Below are positions 30,588-39,848 of a stretch of 64,000 nucleotides of DNA, piece by piece; position 1 is the first letter of the stretch; each line of letters begins with the position of its first letter. Both the position numbers and the translations under genes were made by a program. This DNA comes from Oscillospiraceae bacterium (GTDB lineage: Bacteria > Bacillota > Clostridia > Oscillospirales > Acutalibacteraceae): the NCBI GenBank assembly GCA_031280825.1, contig JAITGE010000051.1:1-64000 (forward strand). The letters are read 5' to 3'. The notes under the pieces are model-generated. The model saw only the letters and a program-made list of their open reading frames with translations. It was not told the origin of the DNA and searched no databases.

Positions 30588-31486
30588 TGACAGGGCTGCT
30601 GCTGCTGGATAAGCCTGCGGGCATCACCTCCTTCGCCGCCGTAGCAAAGGTGCGGCGGCTTGTTGGCGAAAAAAAAGCGGGGCATACTGGGACGCTCGAT
30701 CCCCTTGCCACGGGTGTGCTGCCTATCCTTTTTGGCGGCGCGACGCGCTTGGCAAATTATATGCCGGATGGCGATAAAGAGTACATCACACGTCTGCGCC
30801 TAGGGATTGCAACCGATACGCTGGATATAACAGGGAAGCTTCTGGCAGAAAAGCCGGTGCAGACCGGGCGGGCTGCGGTGCTTTCCGCTCTTTCGGCGTT
30901 TCGCGGGCAAATAGAGCAAATTCCGCCCATGTATTCCGCGCTTTCGCAAAACGGTGTTCGTCTTTATGAACTGGCACGGATGGGCAAAACAGTGGAACGC
31001 CCGGCACGGCAAGTCGAAATATACGACCTGACGCTTTTGGATGCGGCGCCGGATTTGCCGTTGCATGAATATGATTTACGTGTTCGCTGCTCCGCCGGCA
31101 CCTATATTCGCTCGCTGGTTGATGATTTGGGGCGGGCACTGGGCTGCGGCGCGGTGGTGGTGACGTTGCGCCGCACGGTGGCGCACGGCTTCACGCTGGC
31201 GCAATGCGTTACACTTGAGGAGCTTGAAGCAAGCGGTGCGGACTGCCTGCGCCCCGTTGCGGAGATATTACACACCCTGCCTGTCGCTGTCGTAACCGAC
31301 GCGCAGGCAAAACGATTTTGCAACGGCGGCGCGCTGGATTTTGAACGCCTGCCCGCATGCACGGGCATCGCGGAGGAATCCCCCGCGCAGGTGCAAACCG
31401 CCGCAGGGAATTTGCTGGGTATCGGGAAGGCTCGCGCCGCACAGCTCTGCCCCGTCGTCGTCGTGGGTGATTGCTCGGAGTGTTGA
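30587..31486 (+). CDS. truB: tRNA pseudouridine-55 synthase
   Basis: Makes pseudouridine 55 in the T-loop of tRNAs. Motif I LLLDKPAGITSF is at the N-terminus, catalytic Asp38 lies in GHTGTLDPLATGVL, and RCSAGTYIRSLVDDLG follows. The 299-residue product has a PUA-like C-terminal region. TGATG overlap with argS; GTGGAG at 30573-30578 is 8 bases before the ATG, which is preferred to the GTG at 30584. It faces tlyA with only 22 bases between stops and no terminator seen. Confidence 0.95.
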   Translation: MTGLLLLDKPAGITSFAAVAKVRRLVGEKKAGHTGTLDPLATGVLPILFGGATRLANYMPDGDKEYITRLRLGIATDTLDITGKLLAEKPVQTGRAAVLSALSAFRGQIEQIPPMYSALSQNGVRLYELARMGKTVERPARQVEIYDLTLLDAAPDLPLHEYDLRVRCSAGTYIRSLVDDLGRALGCGAVVVTLRRTVAHGFTLAQCVTLEELEASGADCLRPVAEILHTLPVAVVTDAQAKRFCNGGALDFERLPACTGIAEESPAQVQTAAGNLLGIGKARAAQLCPVVVVGDCSEC

Positions 31487-31508
31487 AATCATTCGCGTTT
31501 TTCGCCGG

Positions 31509-32333
31509 CTAAACATCCGATTCGCCCAGCTGCGCGATTGCGCAGGCGACAACCTCTTCCGCCAAACAAGGAAGGGGTGTTTTATTTTGCGCCTGCTTGC
31601 CCAACCATAGCAAAAATTCTATATTCCCCTCCGGGCCCTTGATGGGTGAAAAATCCAACCCAAGCGAAAAAAAGCCCGCCTGCATCGCTTCTTTCAGAAT
31701 TGTTTCGACAACATCCCGCTGCACAGCGGGATCCCGCACCACACCTTTTTTCCCCACGCGCGTACGCCCCGCTTCAAATTGCGGCTTGATCAAGCAAACC
31801 GCCTGCCCGTCCTCCGCAAGCAGCGGCAAGAGCGCCGGGAAGATCAGGCGCAGGGAAATAAACGAAACATCCACGCTCGCAAACGCGATCGGTTCGGGGA
31901 TTTGCGCCTGTGTAACATAACGGAAATTCGTGCGTTCCAAACAGATCACACGCTCATCAGAGCGCAGCTTCCATGCCAATTGCCCATAGCCAACGTCGAT
32001 TGCATAAACCCTCGCCGCGCCCTGCAAAAGCATACAATCCGTGAAGCCACCGGTGGAAGCGCCAATGTCCATGCAAACCTTCCCCCGCAATTGCAGCCCG
32101 AAGGCTTCCACCGCCTTTTGCAGCTTCGCGCCGCCGCGGCTCACAAAGGGCAATACCTTGCCGCCGCGCACATCAATTTCTTCCCCCCGCTTCACCACGC
32201 GCCCGGGCTTCAGCTCACGCAAACCGCCCACATCCACCGCCCCTGCCATAATCAGCGCCTTTGCCTTCTCACGCGAAGGGGCAAGCCCACGTTCGACCAG
32301 CGCGGCATCCAGACGGATTTTTTCATCACCCAC
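31509..32333 (-). CDS. tlyA: TlyA-family rRNA 2'-O-methyltransferase
   Basis: A 274-residue S4-domain (~1-62) plus FtsJ/RrmJ-like methyltransferase. TlyA in mycobacteria methylates 16S and 23S rRNA. The SAM site is MDIGASTGGFTDCML; later motifs are VDVSFISLRLIFP and CLIKPQFEAGR. The gene overlaps dxs by 8 bases and is last in the leftward operon, the usual Firmicutes order dxs-tlyA. Confidence 0.92.
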   Translation of the reverse strand: MGDEKIRLDAALVERGLAPSREKAKALIMAGAVDVGGLRELKPGRVVKRGEEIDVRGGKVLPFVSRGGAKLQKAVEAFGLQLRGKVCMDIGASTGGFTDCMLLQGAARVYAIDVGYGQLAWKLRSDERVICLERTNFRYVTQAQIPEPIAFASVDVSFISLRLIFPALLPLLAEDGQAVCLIKPQFEAGRTRVGKKGVVRDPAVQRDVVETILKEAMQAGFFSLGLDFSPIKGPEGNIEFLLWLGKQAQNKTPLPCLAEEVVACAIAQLGESDV

Positions 32334-34197
32334 GTGTTATCTCCCCCATAACGGCGCTTTGCATGGCTTCGGCGTCCAACCCATATTCACGCAGCAGCTC
32401 CGCAACCGGCGCGTGCCGTGGGAAGCCGTCCACCGCGTGCAGCACATACCGCCCGCGATAGCCCGCATCCAACAGCAGCGCACCAAAGCGTTCACCCGCA
32501 CCGCCGCCGCGCGTTCCTTCCTCAAAAAAATGAATGACCGCGCAGGTCAAAACCGCCCGCGCCGCTTCATTCGCCAAGGGCAGAACGCAATTCAGCTTCA
32601 GTATCTTAACCGGAAGCTCCTGCGCGCGCAGTTTCTCAGCAGCTTCGCAGGCGGCAGCAAACAATCGCCCGTATGTCACAACAGCGACAGCCGCGCTCGC
32701 TTCGCCACAGCAATCAAAAGGTGCGTTTGTCGGCTGATACCGCGCCGGGATTTCGGCGGGGCAACCGCGCGGAACACGTATGAATATCGGTATTGCGGGC
32801 GCGGCAGGCAGTAGCGCGTTCCCCAAGCACGTCCGCAATTCCTGTTCCGTGACGGGCGCGTAGACAACCGCACCGGGAATGCTTGCGCAAAAAGCAACGT
32901 CATATAGACCGTGGTGCGTCGCGCCATCCTCCCCCACAAAGCCCGCGCGATCCACCATCAGCACCAGAGGCAAGCCCTGCAGCGCAGCGTCGTGCAAAAG
33001 CTGCCCGTAGGATCGTTGCAAAAATGTGGAATATACCGCAAACACCGGGCGGCAGCCCAGCCTCGCAAGCCCTGCCGCAAAGGTGACAGCATGGCTTTCG
33101 GCAATCCCCACATCAAAAAAGCGCTCCGGATACCGGGCTTCAAACGCCTGTAGACCCGTGCTGATGCCCATGGCCGCGGTAATAGCGCAAATGCTTGTGT
33201 CCCTTGCCGCCAAATCACAAAGCGCTTCGCCAAATATCGCGGAAAAGCTGCGCCCGCAGGCGATCGGCTCACCGGTTTCCAAATCAAACTGCGGCACACC
33301 GTGAAAGGATTCAGGCGATTGCTCAGCAAAGCCGTATCCCTTGCCTTTGGTGGTGCAAACATGCACCAGCGCGGGGCGGGGCGTGAGCTTCGCGCTTTCA
33401 AACGCCGCGTGCAGCTGCGAAAAATCATGCCCGTCCACAGGACCGATATAGGCAAACCCCAAATCCTCAAAAAGCGTGGTGTTTGTCAAGATTCGTTTGA
33501 CAAAACCCTTCACACGCCGCACACCCTTTGCCATGGATCCGCCCACGCCGGGAATGTGCCGCAATCCACGCTCCACGCGCCGCTTTGTAATACGATACAG
33601 CGGTTGGCTGCGCACATGCCCCAGGTAACGCGAAACCCCGCCCACATTGCGTGAAATGGACATTTCATTGTCATTGAGAATCACGATCATTTTGGCTTCG
33701 CTGCGTCCGGCGTTGTTCATTGCCTCATAGACCAACCCGCAGGTGGAAGCACCATCGCCCAGGATAGCCACAGAATAACCGCTCTCGCCCCGAATGCGCT
33801 TAGCCTCGGCAATGCCCAGCGCCGCCGAAACAGAGGTGCCGGCGTGCCCTGTTCGAAAAAAATCATGCACGCTTTCAGCGGGATCCGTGAAGCCTGAGAT
33901 ACCCCCGCTCTGGCGCAGCGTTGCAAAGCAACCGTATCGCCCGGTGAGCAGCTTATGGGTATAGCTCTGATGGCTCACGTCCCAAACCAACGCATCCTGC
34001 GGCGATTGAAAACACAGGTGCAGCGCAATCGTCAGCTCCACCACACCCAAATTGGACGCCAGATGCCCTCCGTTGCGCGACACCGTGTTCGTCAGCACCT
34101 GACGAATCTCCGCCGCAAGCAAAGAAAGCTCGCCCGGAGATAAGCTGCGCAGCAGCTCCGGATTGGTTATGGATGTGAGCAACGGCAGTCCTTCCAA
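32326..34197 (-). CDS. dxs: 1-deoxy-D-xylulose-5-phosphate synthase
   Basis: Condenses pyruvate and glyceraldehyde 3-phosphate, the entry step of the MEP isoprenoid pathway. The thiamine-diphosphate motif is GDGASTCGLVYEAMN followed by NDNEMSIS. GPVDGHD, TTKGKGY and the transketolase-like pyrimidine domain (DRAGFVGEDGATHHG) follow. The TTG at 34197 is preceded by GAGGG at 6-base spacing. The 623-residue length is normal. The neighbouring ispA supplies the downstream prenyl transfer. Confidence 0.95.
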   Translation of the reverse strand: MEGLPLLTSITNPELLRSLSPGELSLLAAEIRQVLTNTVSRNGGHLASNLGVVELTIALHLCFQSPQDALVWDVSHQSYTHKLLTGRYGCFATLRQSGGISGFTDPAESVHDFFRTGHAGTSVSAALGIAEAKRIRGESGYSVAILGDGASTCGLVYEAMNNAGRSEAKMIVILNDNEMSISRNVGGVSRYLGHVRSQPLYRITKRRVERGLRHIPGVGGSMAKGVRRVKGFVKRILTNTTLFEDLGFAYIGPVDGHDFSQLHAAFESAKLTPRPALVHVCTTKGKGYGFAEQSPESFHGVPQFDLETGEPIACGRSFSAIFGEALCDLAARDTSICAITAAMGISTGLQAFEARYPERFFDVGIAESHAVTFAAGLARLGCRPVFAVYSTFLQRSYGQLLHDAALQGLPLVLMVDRAGFVGEDGATHHGLYDVAFCASIPGAVVYAPVTEQELRTCLGNALLPAAPAIPIFIRVPRGCPAEIPARYQPTNAPFDCCGEASAAVAVVTYGRLFAAACEAAEKLRAQELPVKILKLNCVLPLANEAARAVLTCAVIHFFEEGTRGGGAGERFGALLLDAGYRGRYVLHAVDGFPRHAPVAELLREYGLDAEAMQSAVMGEITRG

Positions 34198-34285
34198 GCA
34201 ATACCCTCAATTCCGGTCTTATTTTTGCAAATGCAGATGGCTTCCGCCGCGGCGCGTACCGCGCTCTCAGCGAAGCAGCAATCGC

Positions 34286-35170
34286 TTATCTGTCGCGATA
34301 TAATATAAAATCCGCCAAACCGCGCAAAAAACCCGCTTTTTCATCAAAATCCCGCAAGGCGTTCACAGCTTGCGCATGCACTTGCCGCGCGTATTCTCGC
34401 GAACCCTCCAGCCCCAACAGCGAAGCCCATGTGCTTTTGCTGTTTTGCGCGTCGCTGCCAATAGGCTTTCCCAAAATATCCTGTTCCCCCGTAACATCCA
34501 GAATATCATCCGTTATTTGAAACAGCAACCCAACGGCTTGCGCATACGCAAAAGCCACGTCGCGCATCGCCGTATCGGCTTCCGCCGCGGCGCAACCCAA
34601 TAAACACGCCGCTTGCAAGAGGCGCCCTGTCTTTTTTTGATTCATTTCCCGCAGCTGCTCGGTGCTGATCGCCCGGTTTTCGTATTCCAAATCCAGCATT
34701 TGCCCGCCGATCATCCCCTGCGCGCCGGCAGCCGCGGCCAGCAACGCAATCACCGAGCATCGCACCGCACAAGGCAAATTCTCCGCGCCGGCTGCGATTT
34801 CAAACGCGCGGGTAAGCAGTGCGTCCCCCGCCAACAGCGCCGTGGCTTCACCAAATCTTTTATGGCATGAGGGCTGCCCGCGCCGTGTGTCGTCATTGTC
34901 CATGCAGGGCAAGTCATCGTGTATAAGCGAATATGTGTGAATCATTTCCAACGCAACGGCAAGCGGCAGAGCAGCTTGCGGATCGCCACCCGCCAGGCGG
35001 CACCAAGCCAACACCAGCGCCGGGCGAACGCGCTTACCGCCAACCTGCAAGCTATATGCCATAGCCGCACCCACCACGCCCGCTTGCGCGGGCAGAAAAG
35101 CCGGCAGGGCAGCGTCGAGCAGCGTTGCCTCCTCCGCAAGCTGCGCGGCAATTGCGGCAAGCTCAGGCAT
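34286..35170 (-). CDS. ispA: farnesyl/geranyl diphosphate synthase
   Basis: Trans-prenyltransferase chaining isopentenyl units to C10/C15. The first Asp-rich motif is in SLIHDDLPCMDNDDTRRG and the second in FQITDDILDVTG; GGKRVRP is near the start. Start chosen at 35170 (GGGAGG 9 bases upstream), giving 294 residues; upstream in-frame codons lie inside xseB. The gene overlaps xseB by 8 bases. Confidence 0.93.
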   Translation of the reverse strand: MPELAAIAAQLAEEATLLDAALPAFLPAQAGVVGAAMAYSLQVGGKRVRPALVLAWCRLAGGDPQAALPLAVALEMIHTYSLIHDDLPCMDNDDTRRGQPSCHKRFGEATALLAGDALLTRAFEIAAGAENLPCAVRCSVIALLAAAAGAQGMIGGQMLDLEYENRAISTEQLREMNQKKTGRLLQAACLLGCAAAEADTAMRDVAFAYAQAVGLLFQITDDILDVTGEQDILGKPIGSDAQNSKSTWASLLGLEGSREYARQVHAQAVNALRDFDEKAGFLRGLADFILYRDR

Positions 35171-35378
35171 CGGCGGCGTCCTCCCGTCCATCCGGGCGCA
35201 GGATGCACAGCCGCTGCTCCGCCTGCTCCAGCGCGGCATTCAACTGCACAGCAAGGCGCGACCCTTCCTCGAACAGCGCAAGAGAAGCCTCCAGCGGCAA
35301 GGTTCCCTGCTCAAGCTGTACAGCGATCTCTTCCAACCGCGCAAAGGCGGCTTCATAATCCGGATTTTGCTGTTCCAT
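35163..35378 (-). CDS. xseB: exodeoxyribonuclease VII small subunit
   Basis: A 71-residue helical partner of XseA. It has the family pattern YEAAFARLEEIAVQLEQG, then LPLEASLALFEEG and a second helix LNAALEQAEQRL. The start overlaps the xseA stop by one base. Confidence 0.93.
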   Translation of the reverse strand: MEQQNPDYEAAFARLEEIAVQLEQGTLPLEASLALFEEGSRLAVQLNAALEQAEQRLCILRPDGREDAADA

Positions 35379-36601
35379 TATGCTTCTCCTGTCTTTAAAT
35401 TGATACTTTCCACAGCGACCGTCGCGCTGCCATCCGCAAAATGCAATGCAAGGCGATCACCGGGACGAAGCAGCTCGGCGCGGCTGACGGTTGCATCCGC
35501 GCGCTTTGCAAGCGCGTACCCGCGCGAAAGCACCGCAAGCGGGCTAAGTGTATCCAGTCGGGCGCAAACACGCGCCAACCTTGCCTTTTCTTCCATCATA
35601 CGCCTGCCCTGTGCGTGATCCAGTTGCATCAAAAGCCCATCCAGCCGCTGGCGCGCAGTCTGCAAAAGCGCGCCCGGGTGCTGCAAAACACGCCGTGCGG
35701 TCAGCTGCGCAAGCGCTTTGCTTCGCTGCTCCAAAGCGCGCCGTATCGCCAAGCAGAAGCCGTCGCCCACGTTTTTAACACGCGCGAGCAATTCTGCTTG
35801 CTCCGGCACCGCCAGCTCCGCCGCAGCGGAGGGCGTAGAAGCCCGCAGATCCGCGGCAAAATCACAGAGCGTCGTGTCGCTCTCATGCCCCACGGCGGAA
35901 ATCACGGGGATGACGGAATCCGCCACCGCGCGAACCGTGATTTCCTCATTAAAAGCCCAAAGCTCCTCGAGCGAACCACCACCGCGCCCAACGATCAGCA
36001 CATCCGCGGCAGCATACTGGTTCAACAGAGCAATGGCTGCGGCAATTTGCTCCGCCGCCCCCGCGCCCTGCACCTGCACAGGGCAAAGCACGACCCGCGC
36101 CGCTGGAAAGCGCCGCCCCAGAATACGGCAGATATCCTGTACCGCCGCGCCGCTGCCGCTGGTGACCACCCCCACACGGCGCGGAATCGCGGGCAACGGA
36201 CGCTTGCGGTCTTCAGCGAACAGTCCCTCGGTCGCAAGGCGTTCCTTCAGCTGCTCATAAGCGAGCCACAGCGCACCTAAGCCGTCGGGCTGCATGTCGT
36301 CGGCATAGAACTGATATTTCCCGTCACGCTCATAGAGCGAAACGCGCCCGCGAATTAGAACACGCGTGCCATCCTGTGGCTGAAAAGGCAGCCGCAGGTT
36401 CGCTTCACGGAACATCACGCCGGGGATGGACGCGTCCGCATCCTTGAGCGTAAAATACCAATGCCCGCTGGCGGGGTAACGCTTAAAATTGGAAAGCTCC
36501 CCCGAAACGCAAACCATACGGAGCGCGTCGTCACCCTCGAACAGGAATTTCACATATTTATTCAGCTGCGTAACACTCAAAACCTGCATTCGCTGCAACA
36601 T
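35378..36601 (-). CDS. xseA: exodeoxyribonuclease VII large subunit
   Basis: Catalytic subunit degrading single-stranded DNA. The N-terminal OB-fold (VSGELSNFKRYPASGHWYFT), the conserved VGVVTSGSGAAVQDI, VGRGGGSLEELWAFNEE and SAVGHESDTTLCDFAADLRA are visible. A C-terminal helical region and a final small beta domain (LSRGYALAKRAD) follow. ATG 36601 is chosen because GGAG lies 6 bases upstream. It is 407 residues, near family length. Confidence 0.94.
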   Translation of the reverse strand: MLQRMQVLSVTQLNKYVKFLFEGDDALRMVCVSGELSNFKRYPASGHWYFTLKDADASIPGVMFREANLRLPFQPQDGTRVLIRGRVSLYERDGKYQFYADDMQPDGLGALWLAYEQLKERLATEGLFAEDRKRPLPAIPRRVGVVTSGSGAAVQDICRILGRRFPAARVVLCPVQVQGAGAAEQIAAAIALLNQYAAADVLIVGRGGGSLEELWAFNEEITVRAVADSVIPVISAVGHESDTTLCDFAADLRASTPSAAAELAVPEQAELLARVKNVGDGFCLAIRRALEQRSKALAQLTARRVLQHPGALLQTARQRLDGLLMQLDHAQGRRMMEEKARLARVCARLDTLSPLAVLSRGYALAKRADATVSRAELLRPGDRLALHFADGSATVAVESINLKTGEA

Positions 36602-36670
36602 GGTCAACTCCGAATCTCGAATTAAAATTATGCTCACGCGGGATGCGCCACGTCAAACAGCTCCGGCGCG

Positions 36671-37594
36671 TCAGTAGCTGCTTGCAGCCAAAACTGCCGC
36701 CCCAACCGCGTTATCCGCCGAAAAAGCGGGGGCGGCAAAAACCGCCGCCGGGTATCGCCGTCGGATCCGCTGCCGTAAAACCTCGCTGCAGGCTACGCCT
36801 CCCACAAAAAGCATCGGCAACGTGCCATGGCTTTCAAATATGCGCTCAACCATCTTTTCCAGCGCAGTCGCAATGCATTCCAAGCAGTACCGGGCGGCAT
36901 CCGCCTGCGGGCATCCCTGCGCCAAAAGGGCGGCGCATTGATTTTCCAACCCCGAAAAGCTGCACGTCAAACCGCGCAGCGCGGGGCTTGGGCGGCGCGG
37001 GAGCGTTCCCTGAAGCGCCAGCGCATCCAGCGCCGCGCCTGCAGGGAAGGGCAGCCCCAGCGAAACGCCCAGCCGATCCACAACCTGCCCGGCTTTCAGA
37101 TCCGAAGAGCCACCGATGCACTCCGCCGCCCAGCCCGCAAGCGTTCGCGCCGGCACCAGCAAGCACTCCGTCGTTCCGCCGGAAAGGTGAAACGCCAAAA
37201 ACGGCGCGCGCATCCAATCCATTTTGCCCGCCGAATACAATGCGGAGGCAAGATGCCCCTCCTGGTGGCTGCACCGGCGCAACGGGACACCCAGCGCTGC
37301 GGCAACCCCGGCAGCGACAGAAACGCCCGCCAAAAAACATGGCATATAAGAGCCTTCCGCACTGCGGGGCTTGTCGCTGACAGCGACCGCCGCGAGCGCG
37401 GGCTTTTCCGCAAGCAAATCCTCTAATAGCGCGGGCAATTGCACAGTGTGATGGAACAGCGCGTCGCTCTGCCGCAGACCCAATTCGCCGAATTTCACCG
37501 GCAAGCCCTTGCGCCGTTGCACAACCGACTCCGTCGCGGAATCGTACAGCGCGGCGGAGGTCGTGTAATTGCTGGTGTCAATCCCCAATATCAT
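36671..37594 (-). CDS. TsaD/Kae1-like paralog
   Basis: A 307-residue protein of the ASKHA-fold Kae1/TsaD family. Seen: MILGIDTSNYTTSAAL, the metal-binding HxxxH in CSHQEGHLAS, AFHLSGGTTE and VVDRLGVSLGLPFPAG. The FVGGVACS loop and ADNAVGAAVLA follow near the end. True TsaD makes the t6A modification of tRNA. Here the usual GPG-LR-G segment is replaced by DKPRSAEGSYMPCFLAG, a feature of a clostridial side branch whose role is not established to my knowledge. The gene overlaps nusB by 4 bases. Confidence 0.85.
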   Translation of the reverse strand: MILGIDTSNYTTSAALYDSATESVVQRRKGLPVKFGELGLRQSDALFHHTVQLPALLEDLLAEKPALAAVAVSDKPRSAEGSYMPCFLAGVSVAAGVAAALGVPLRRCSHQEGHLASALYSAGKMDWMRAPFLAFHLSGGTTECLLVPARTLAGWAAECIGGSSDLKAGQVVDRLGVSLGLPFPAGAALDALALQGTLPRRPSPALRGLTCSFSGLENQCAALLAQGCPQADAARYCLECIATALEKMVERIFESHGTLPMLFVGGVACSEVLRQRIRRRYPAAVFAAPAFSADNAVGAAVLAASSY

Positions 37595-38022
37595 GCGCCG
37601 CTCCCCATGCGGGCAATCGACCCAAGCACGCCGTTGATGAAGCGCGGGGCTTCCTCATCGCCATAGATTTTCGCAAGCTCCACAGCCTCATTGATGCTTG
37701 CACCCGCTGGTATATCCTCAAAATATAAAATTTCGCACACCGCCAAGCGCAACAACGCCAACGGCACGCGGGCAATGCGGTTCAGCTTCCAACCGCGCAG
37801 GTTTTCACTGATGCGCGCATCAATTTCTTCCAGATGCGCCACGGCAGCTTCCGCCGCGCGGCAAGCGTAAGGATCCACCGCGCGCGCCTCGGCGGCTTCA
37901 TCTTCAGCCAGCGCTCCCGCGTTCGCCAACAAAGATGCGACACTTGCGCCCGGGTGATAAGACAGCTCAAACAGCAGCGCAAAGGCCTGTTCACGCGCCT
38001 GCTGCCGTGTGAATTTTGGCAT
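37591..38022 (-). CDS. nusB: transcription antitermination protein NusB
   Basis: A 143-residue all-helical protein that binds boxA RNA with NusE during rRNA transcription. It starts KFTRQQAREQAFALLFE; the C-terminal half has RIARVPLALLRLAVCEIL, SINEAVELAKIYGDEEAPRF and INGVLG. The ATG at 38022 has AAAGGA 5 bases upstream. Confidence 0.95.
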   Translation of the reverse strand: MPKFTRQQAREQAFALLFELSYHPGASVASLLANAGALAEDEAAEARAVDPYACRAAEAAVAHLEEIDARISENLRGWKLNRIARVPLALLRLAVCEILYFEDIPAGASINEAVELAKIYGDEEAPRFINGVLGSIARMGSGA

Positions 38023-38038
38023 GGCGTTCCTTTCACCG

Positions 38039-38398
38039 CTAATTTTGATGGTGCGGCAAATCCGCACCCACAACCGTAATATTCACGCGGGAAACAGTGC
38101 GCCCGGTCATATTCTGCACAGCTTCTTTCATTTTTGCCTGCAACTCGCCTGCAACGGCGGCAAGCCGCGCGCCCGCCTGCATCCGCACCGAAAGCTGCAA
38201 CGCGACCTCGGCTTCGCCGCCATATACCTTCACAAGACGCAAATGCTCGGCTAAACGTAAAAAACGCGTAACGTCTGTGCGCGGCACAATGGAACTGACG
38301 CCTTCAATTTCCTTTGCGGCGGTCACAGCGATTGCGGCAATCACTTCATCCGAAATCACCAGCCCGCCCGCAGATTCATGGTGATGCTGCGCATCCAT
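38039..38398 (-). CDS. Asp23/Gls24 family envelope stress protein
   Basis: A 119-residue protein of the Asp23 family (YqhY type, which sits before nusB in B. subtilis). It has GGLVISDEVIAAIAVTAAKEIEGV, interrupted by one residue less than a full motif copy, and the C-terminal VSRVNITVVG. A perfect AAGGAGGTG is 8 bases before the ATG; a longer in-frame start lacks a site. It is first in the eight-gene operon running to tlyA. YqhY has been linked to control of fatty-acid synthesis in B. subtilis; here that is only by analogy. Confidence 0.9.
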   Translation of the reverse strand: MDAQHHHESAGGLVISDEVIAAIAVTAAKEIEGVSSIVPRTDVTRFLRLAEHLRLVKVYGGEAEVALQLSVRMQAGARLAAVAGELQAKMKEAVQNMTGRTVSRVNITVVGADLPHHQN

Positions 38399-38428
38399 AG
38401 AGCACACCTCCTTTTCCCTGTAATCAAA

Positions 38429-38457
38429 AGTATAGCACAAAACACGAAAACATGCAA
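38429..38457 (-). promoter_or_regulatory. promoter of the asp23-nusB-xse-ispA-dxs-tlyA operon
   Basis: Minus strand: TTGCAT (38457-38452), 17 bases, TATACT (38434-38429). Transcription would start about 25 bases before the asp23-like ATG. Confidence 0.8.
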
Positions 38458-38572
38458 GGGTAATCCCACGCAATCCACGGAAATCAAATTTCATATGGCT
38501 CGTATTCCCCGATTTGAAAATCTTTTATTGCGTTCCATTCCCATTCAGTATACCATATCTTGAATCTCTTTT

Positions 38573-38600
38573 CAAAATTGATTGCCGTGTTTTTTCGCAA
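38573..38600 (+). promoter_or_regulatory. 28-bp element upstream of the pot promoter (copy 2)
   Basis: Begins CAAAATTGATTGCCG and ends TTTTTCGCAA; 25 of 28 bases match the element upstream of glnN (13173-13200). It ends 5 bases before the -35 box. Confidence 0.55.
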
Positions 38601-38605
38601 ACCAC

Positions 38606-38634
38606 TTGACTTTTTGCCGGTGTTTCTGTATAGT
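38606..38634 (+). promoter_or_regulatory. pot operon promoter
   Basis: TTGACT (38606-38611), 17 bases, TATAGT (38629-38634). It is followed by a leader of ~45 bases before potA. Confidence 0.8.
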
Positions 38635-38684
38635 ATGGATATTGTATTTTATTCGGCTGTTTGCCACAGGGAAGGGGTAGATAA

Positions 38685-39848
38685 TTGGAAAATGCCCGGA
38701 GCAATGACGTGATCATTGATTTAAAAAACGTATCTGTCGCCTTTGACAGTCAGGCAATCCTGAAGGATTTAAGCTTATCTATCCGCAACCGGGATTTTGT
38801 GACGCTGCTTGGCCCCTCCGGCTGCGGCAAAACCACCACCCTGCGCATCATAGCCGGTTTTTTGGAGCCGGATGCGGGGAGTGTTTTTTTTGACGGAAAG
38901 TGCATCAACAGTCTGCCACCGTATAAGCGGCAGGTCAATACAATTTTCCAGCGCTATGCGCTTTTCCCGCATTTGAATGTGGCGCAAAACGTCGCCTTCG
39001 GGCTGAAAATGCACAAGCTGCCCAAAGCCGAAATTGCGCAGCACGTGCACGATATGCTCCGCACAGTGAATCTTGCCGGCTTCGAAAACCGCTCCGTCGC
39101 CTCGCTGTCGGGCGGGCAGCAGCAGCGCGTCGCCATTGCGCGGGCTTTGGCGGTGCGGCCGCGTGTTCTGCTGCTGGACGAGCCGCTGGGAGCGCTGGAT
39201 CTCAAGCTGCGCAAGGACATGCAGCTTGAACTGAAAAACATCCAGCAGCAATCCGGCATCACTTTCATTTATGTGACGCATGACCAAGAGGAGGCGCTCT
39301 CGATGAGCGACATTATCGTGGTCATGGATGAAGGCGAAATCCAGCAAATCGGGACGCCAAAGGATATCTATGACGAACCCCAAAACGCTTTCGTCGCGGA
39401 TTTCATCGGCGAAAGCAATATCCTGGATGGCGTAATGCTCAAGGATTTTCGCGTCCGATTTGCCGGCGTAGCCTTCACCTGCGTGGATAAAGGCTTTGCG
39501 CAAAACGAACACGTGGACGTCGTTATTCGCCCGGAGGATATTGATATTGTGCCGCCCGCGGAGGGCTTGCTGCAGGGAACCATCACAAGCAGCACCTTTA
39601 AGGGCGTGCACTACGAATTTATTGTGGACGTGCAGGGCTTCAAATGGATGATCCAATCCACCGACGCACAAACTGTAGGCGATGTGATTGGCATCGCCAT
39701 CAAGCCGGAAGAAATCCATATCATGCGCAAAAGTCGCTACTCCGGCACAATCGGCGATTATTCCTGCTTTTCAGATGAATTTGAAGAGCTTTCCAACCCC
39801 AACGAAGATACTGCGGAGGATACGGCGGAAACGGAGGAATCGCCATGA
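38685..39848 (+). CDS. potA: spermidine/putrescine ABC transporter ATP-binding protein
   Basis: Energises polyamine uptake. Walker [10 protein letters not shown] (~43-51), signature LSGGQQQR, Walker [12 protein letters not shown] and switch VTHDQEE are all present. A C-terminal TOBE-like domain ([11 protein letters not shown]) and an acidic tail ([13 protein letters not shown]) follow. The TTG start has GGGAAGGGG 7 bases upstream. The stop overlaps potB by 4 bases. Confidence 0.94.
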   Translation: MENARSNDVIIDLKNVSVAFDSQAILKDLSLSIRNRDFVTLLGPSGCGKTTTLRIIAGFLEPDAGSVFFDGKCINSLPPYKRQVNTIFQRYALFPHLNVAQNVAFGLKMHKLPKAEIAQHVHDMLRTVNLAGFENRSVASLSGGQQQRVAIARALAVRPRVLLLDEPLGALDLKLRKDMQLELKNIQQQSGITFIYVTHDQEEALSMSDIIVVMDEGEIQQIGTPKDIYDEPQNAFVADFIGESNILDGVMLKDFRVRFAGVAFTCVDKGFAQNEHVDVVIRPEDIDIVPPAEGLLQGTITSSTFKGVHYEFIVDVQGFKWMIQSTDAQTVGDVIGIAIKPEEIHIMRKSRYSGTIGDYSCFSDEFEELSNPNEDTAEDTAETEESP

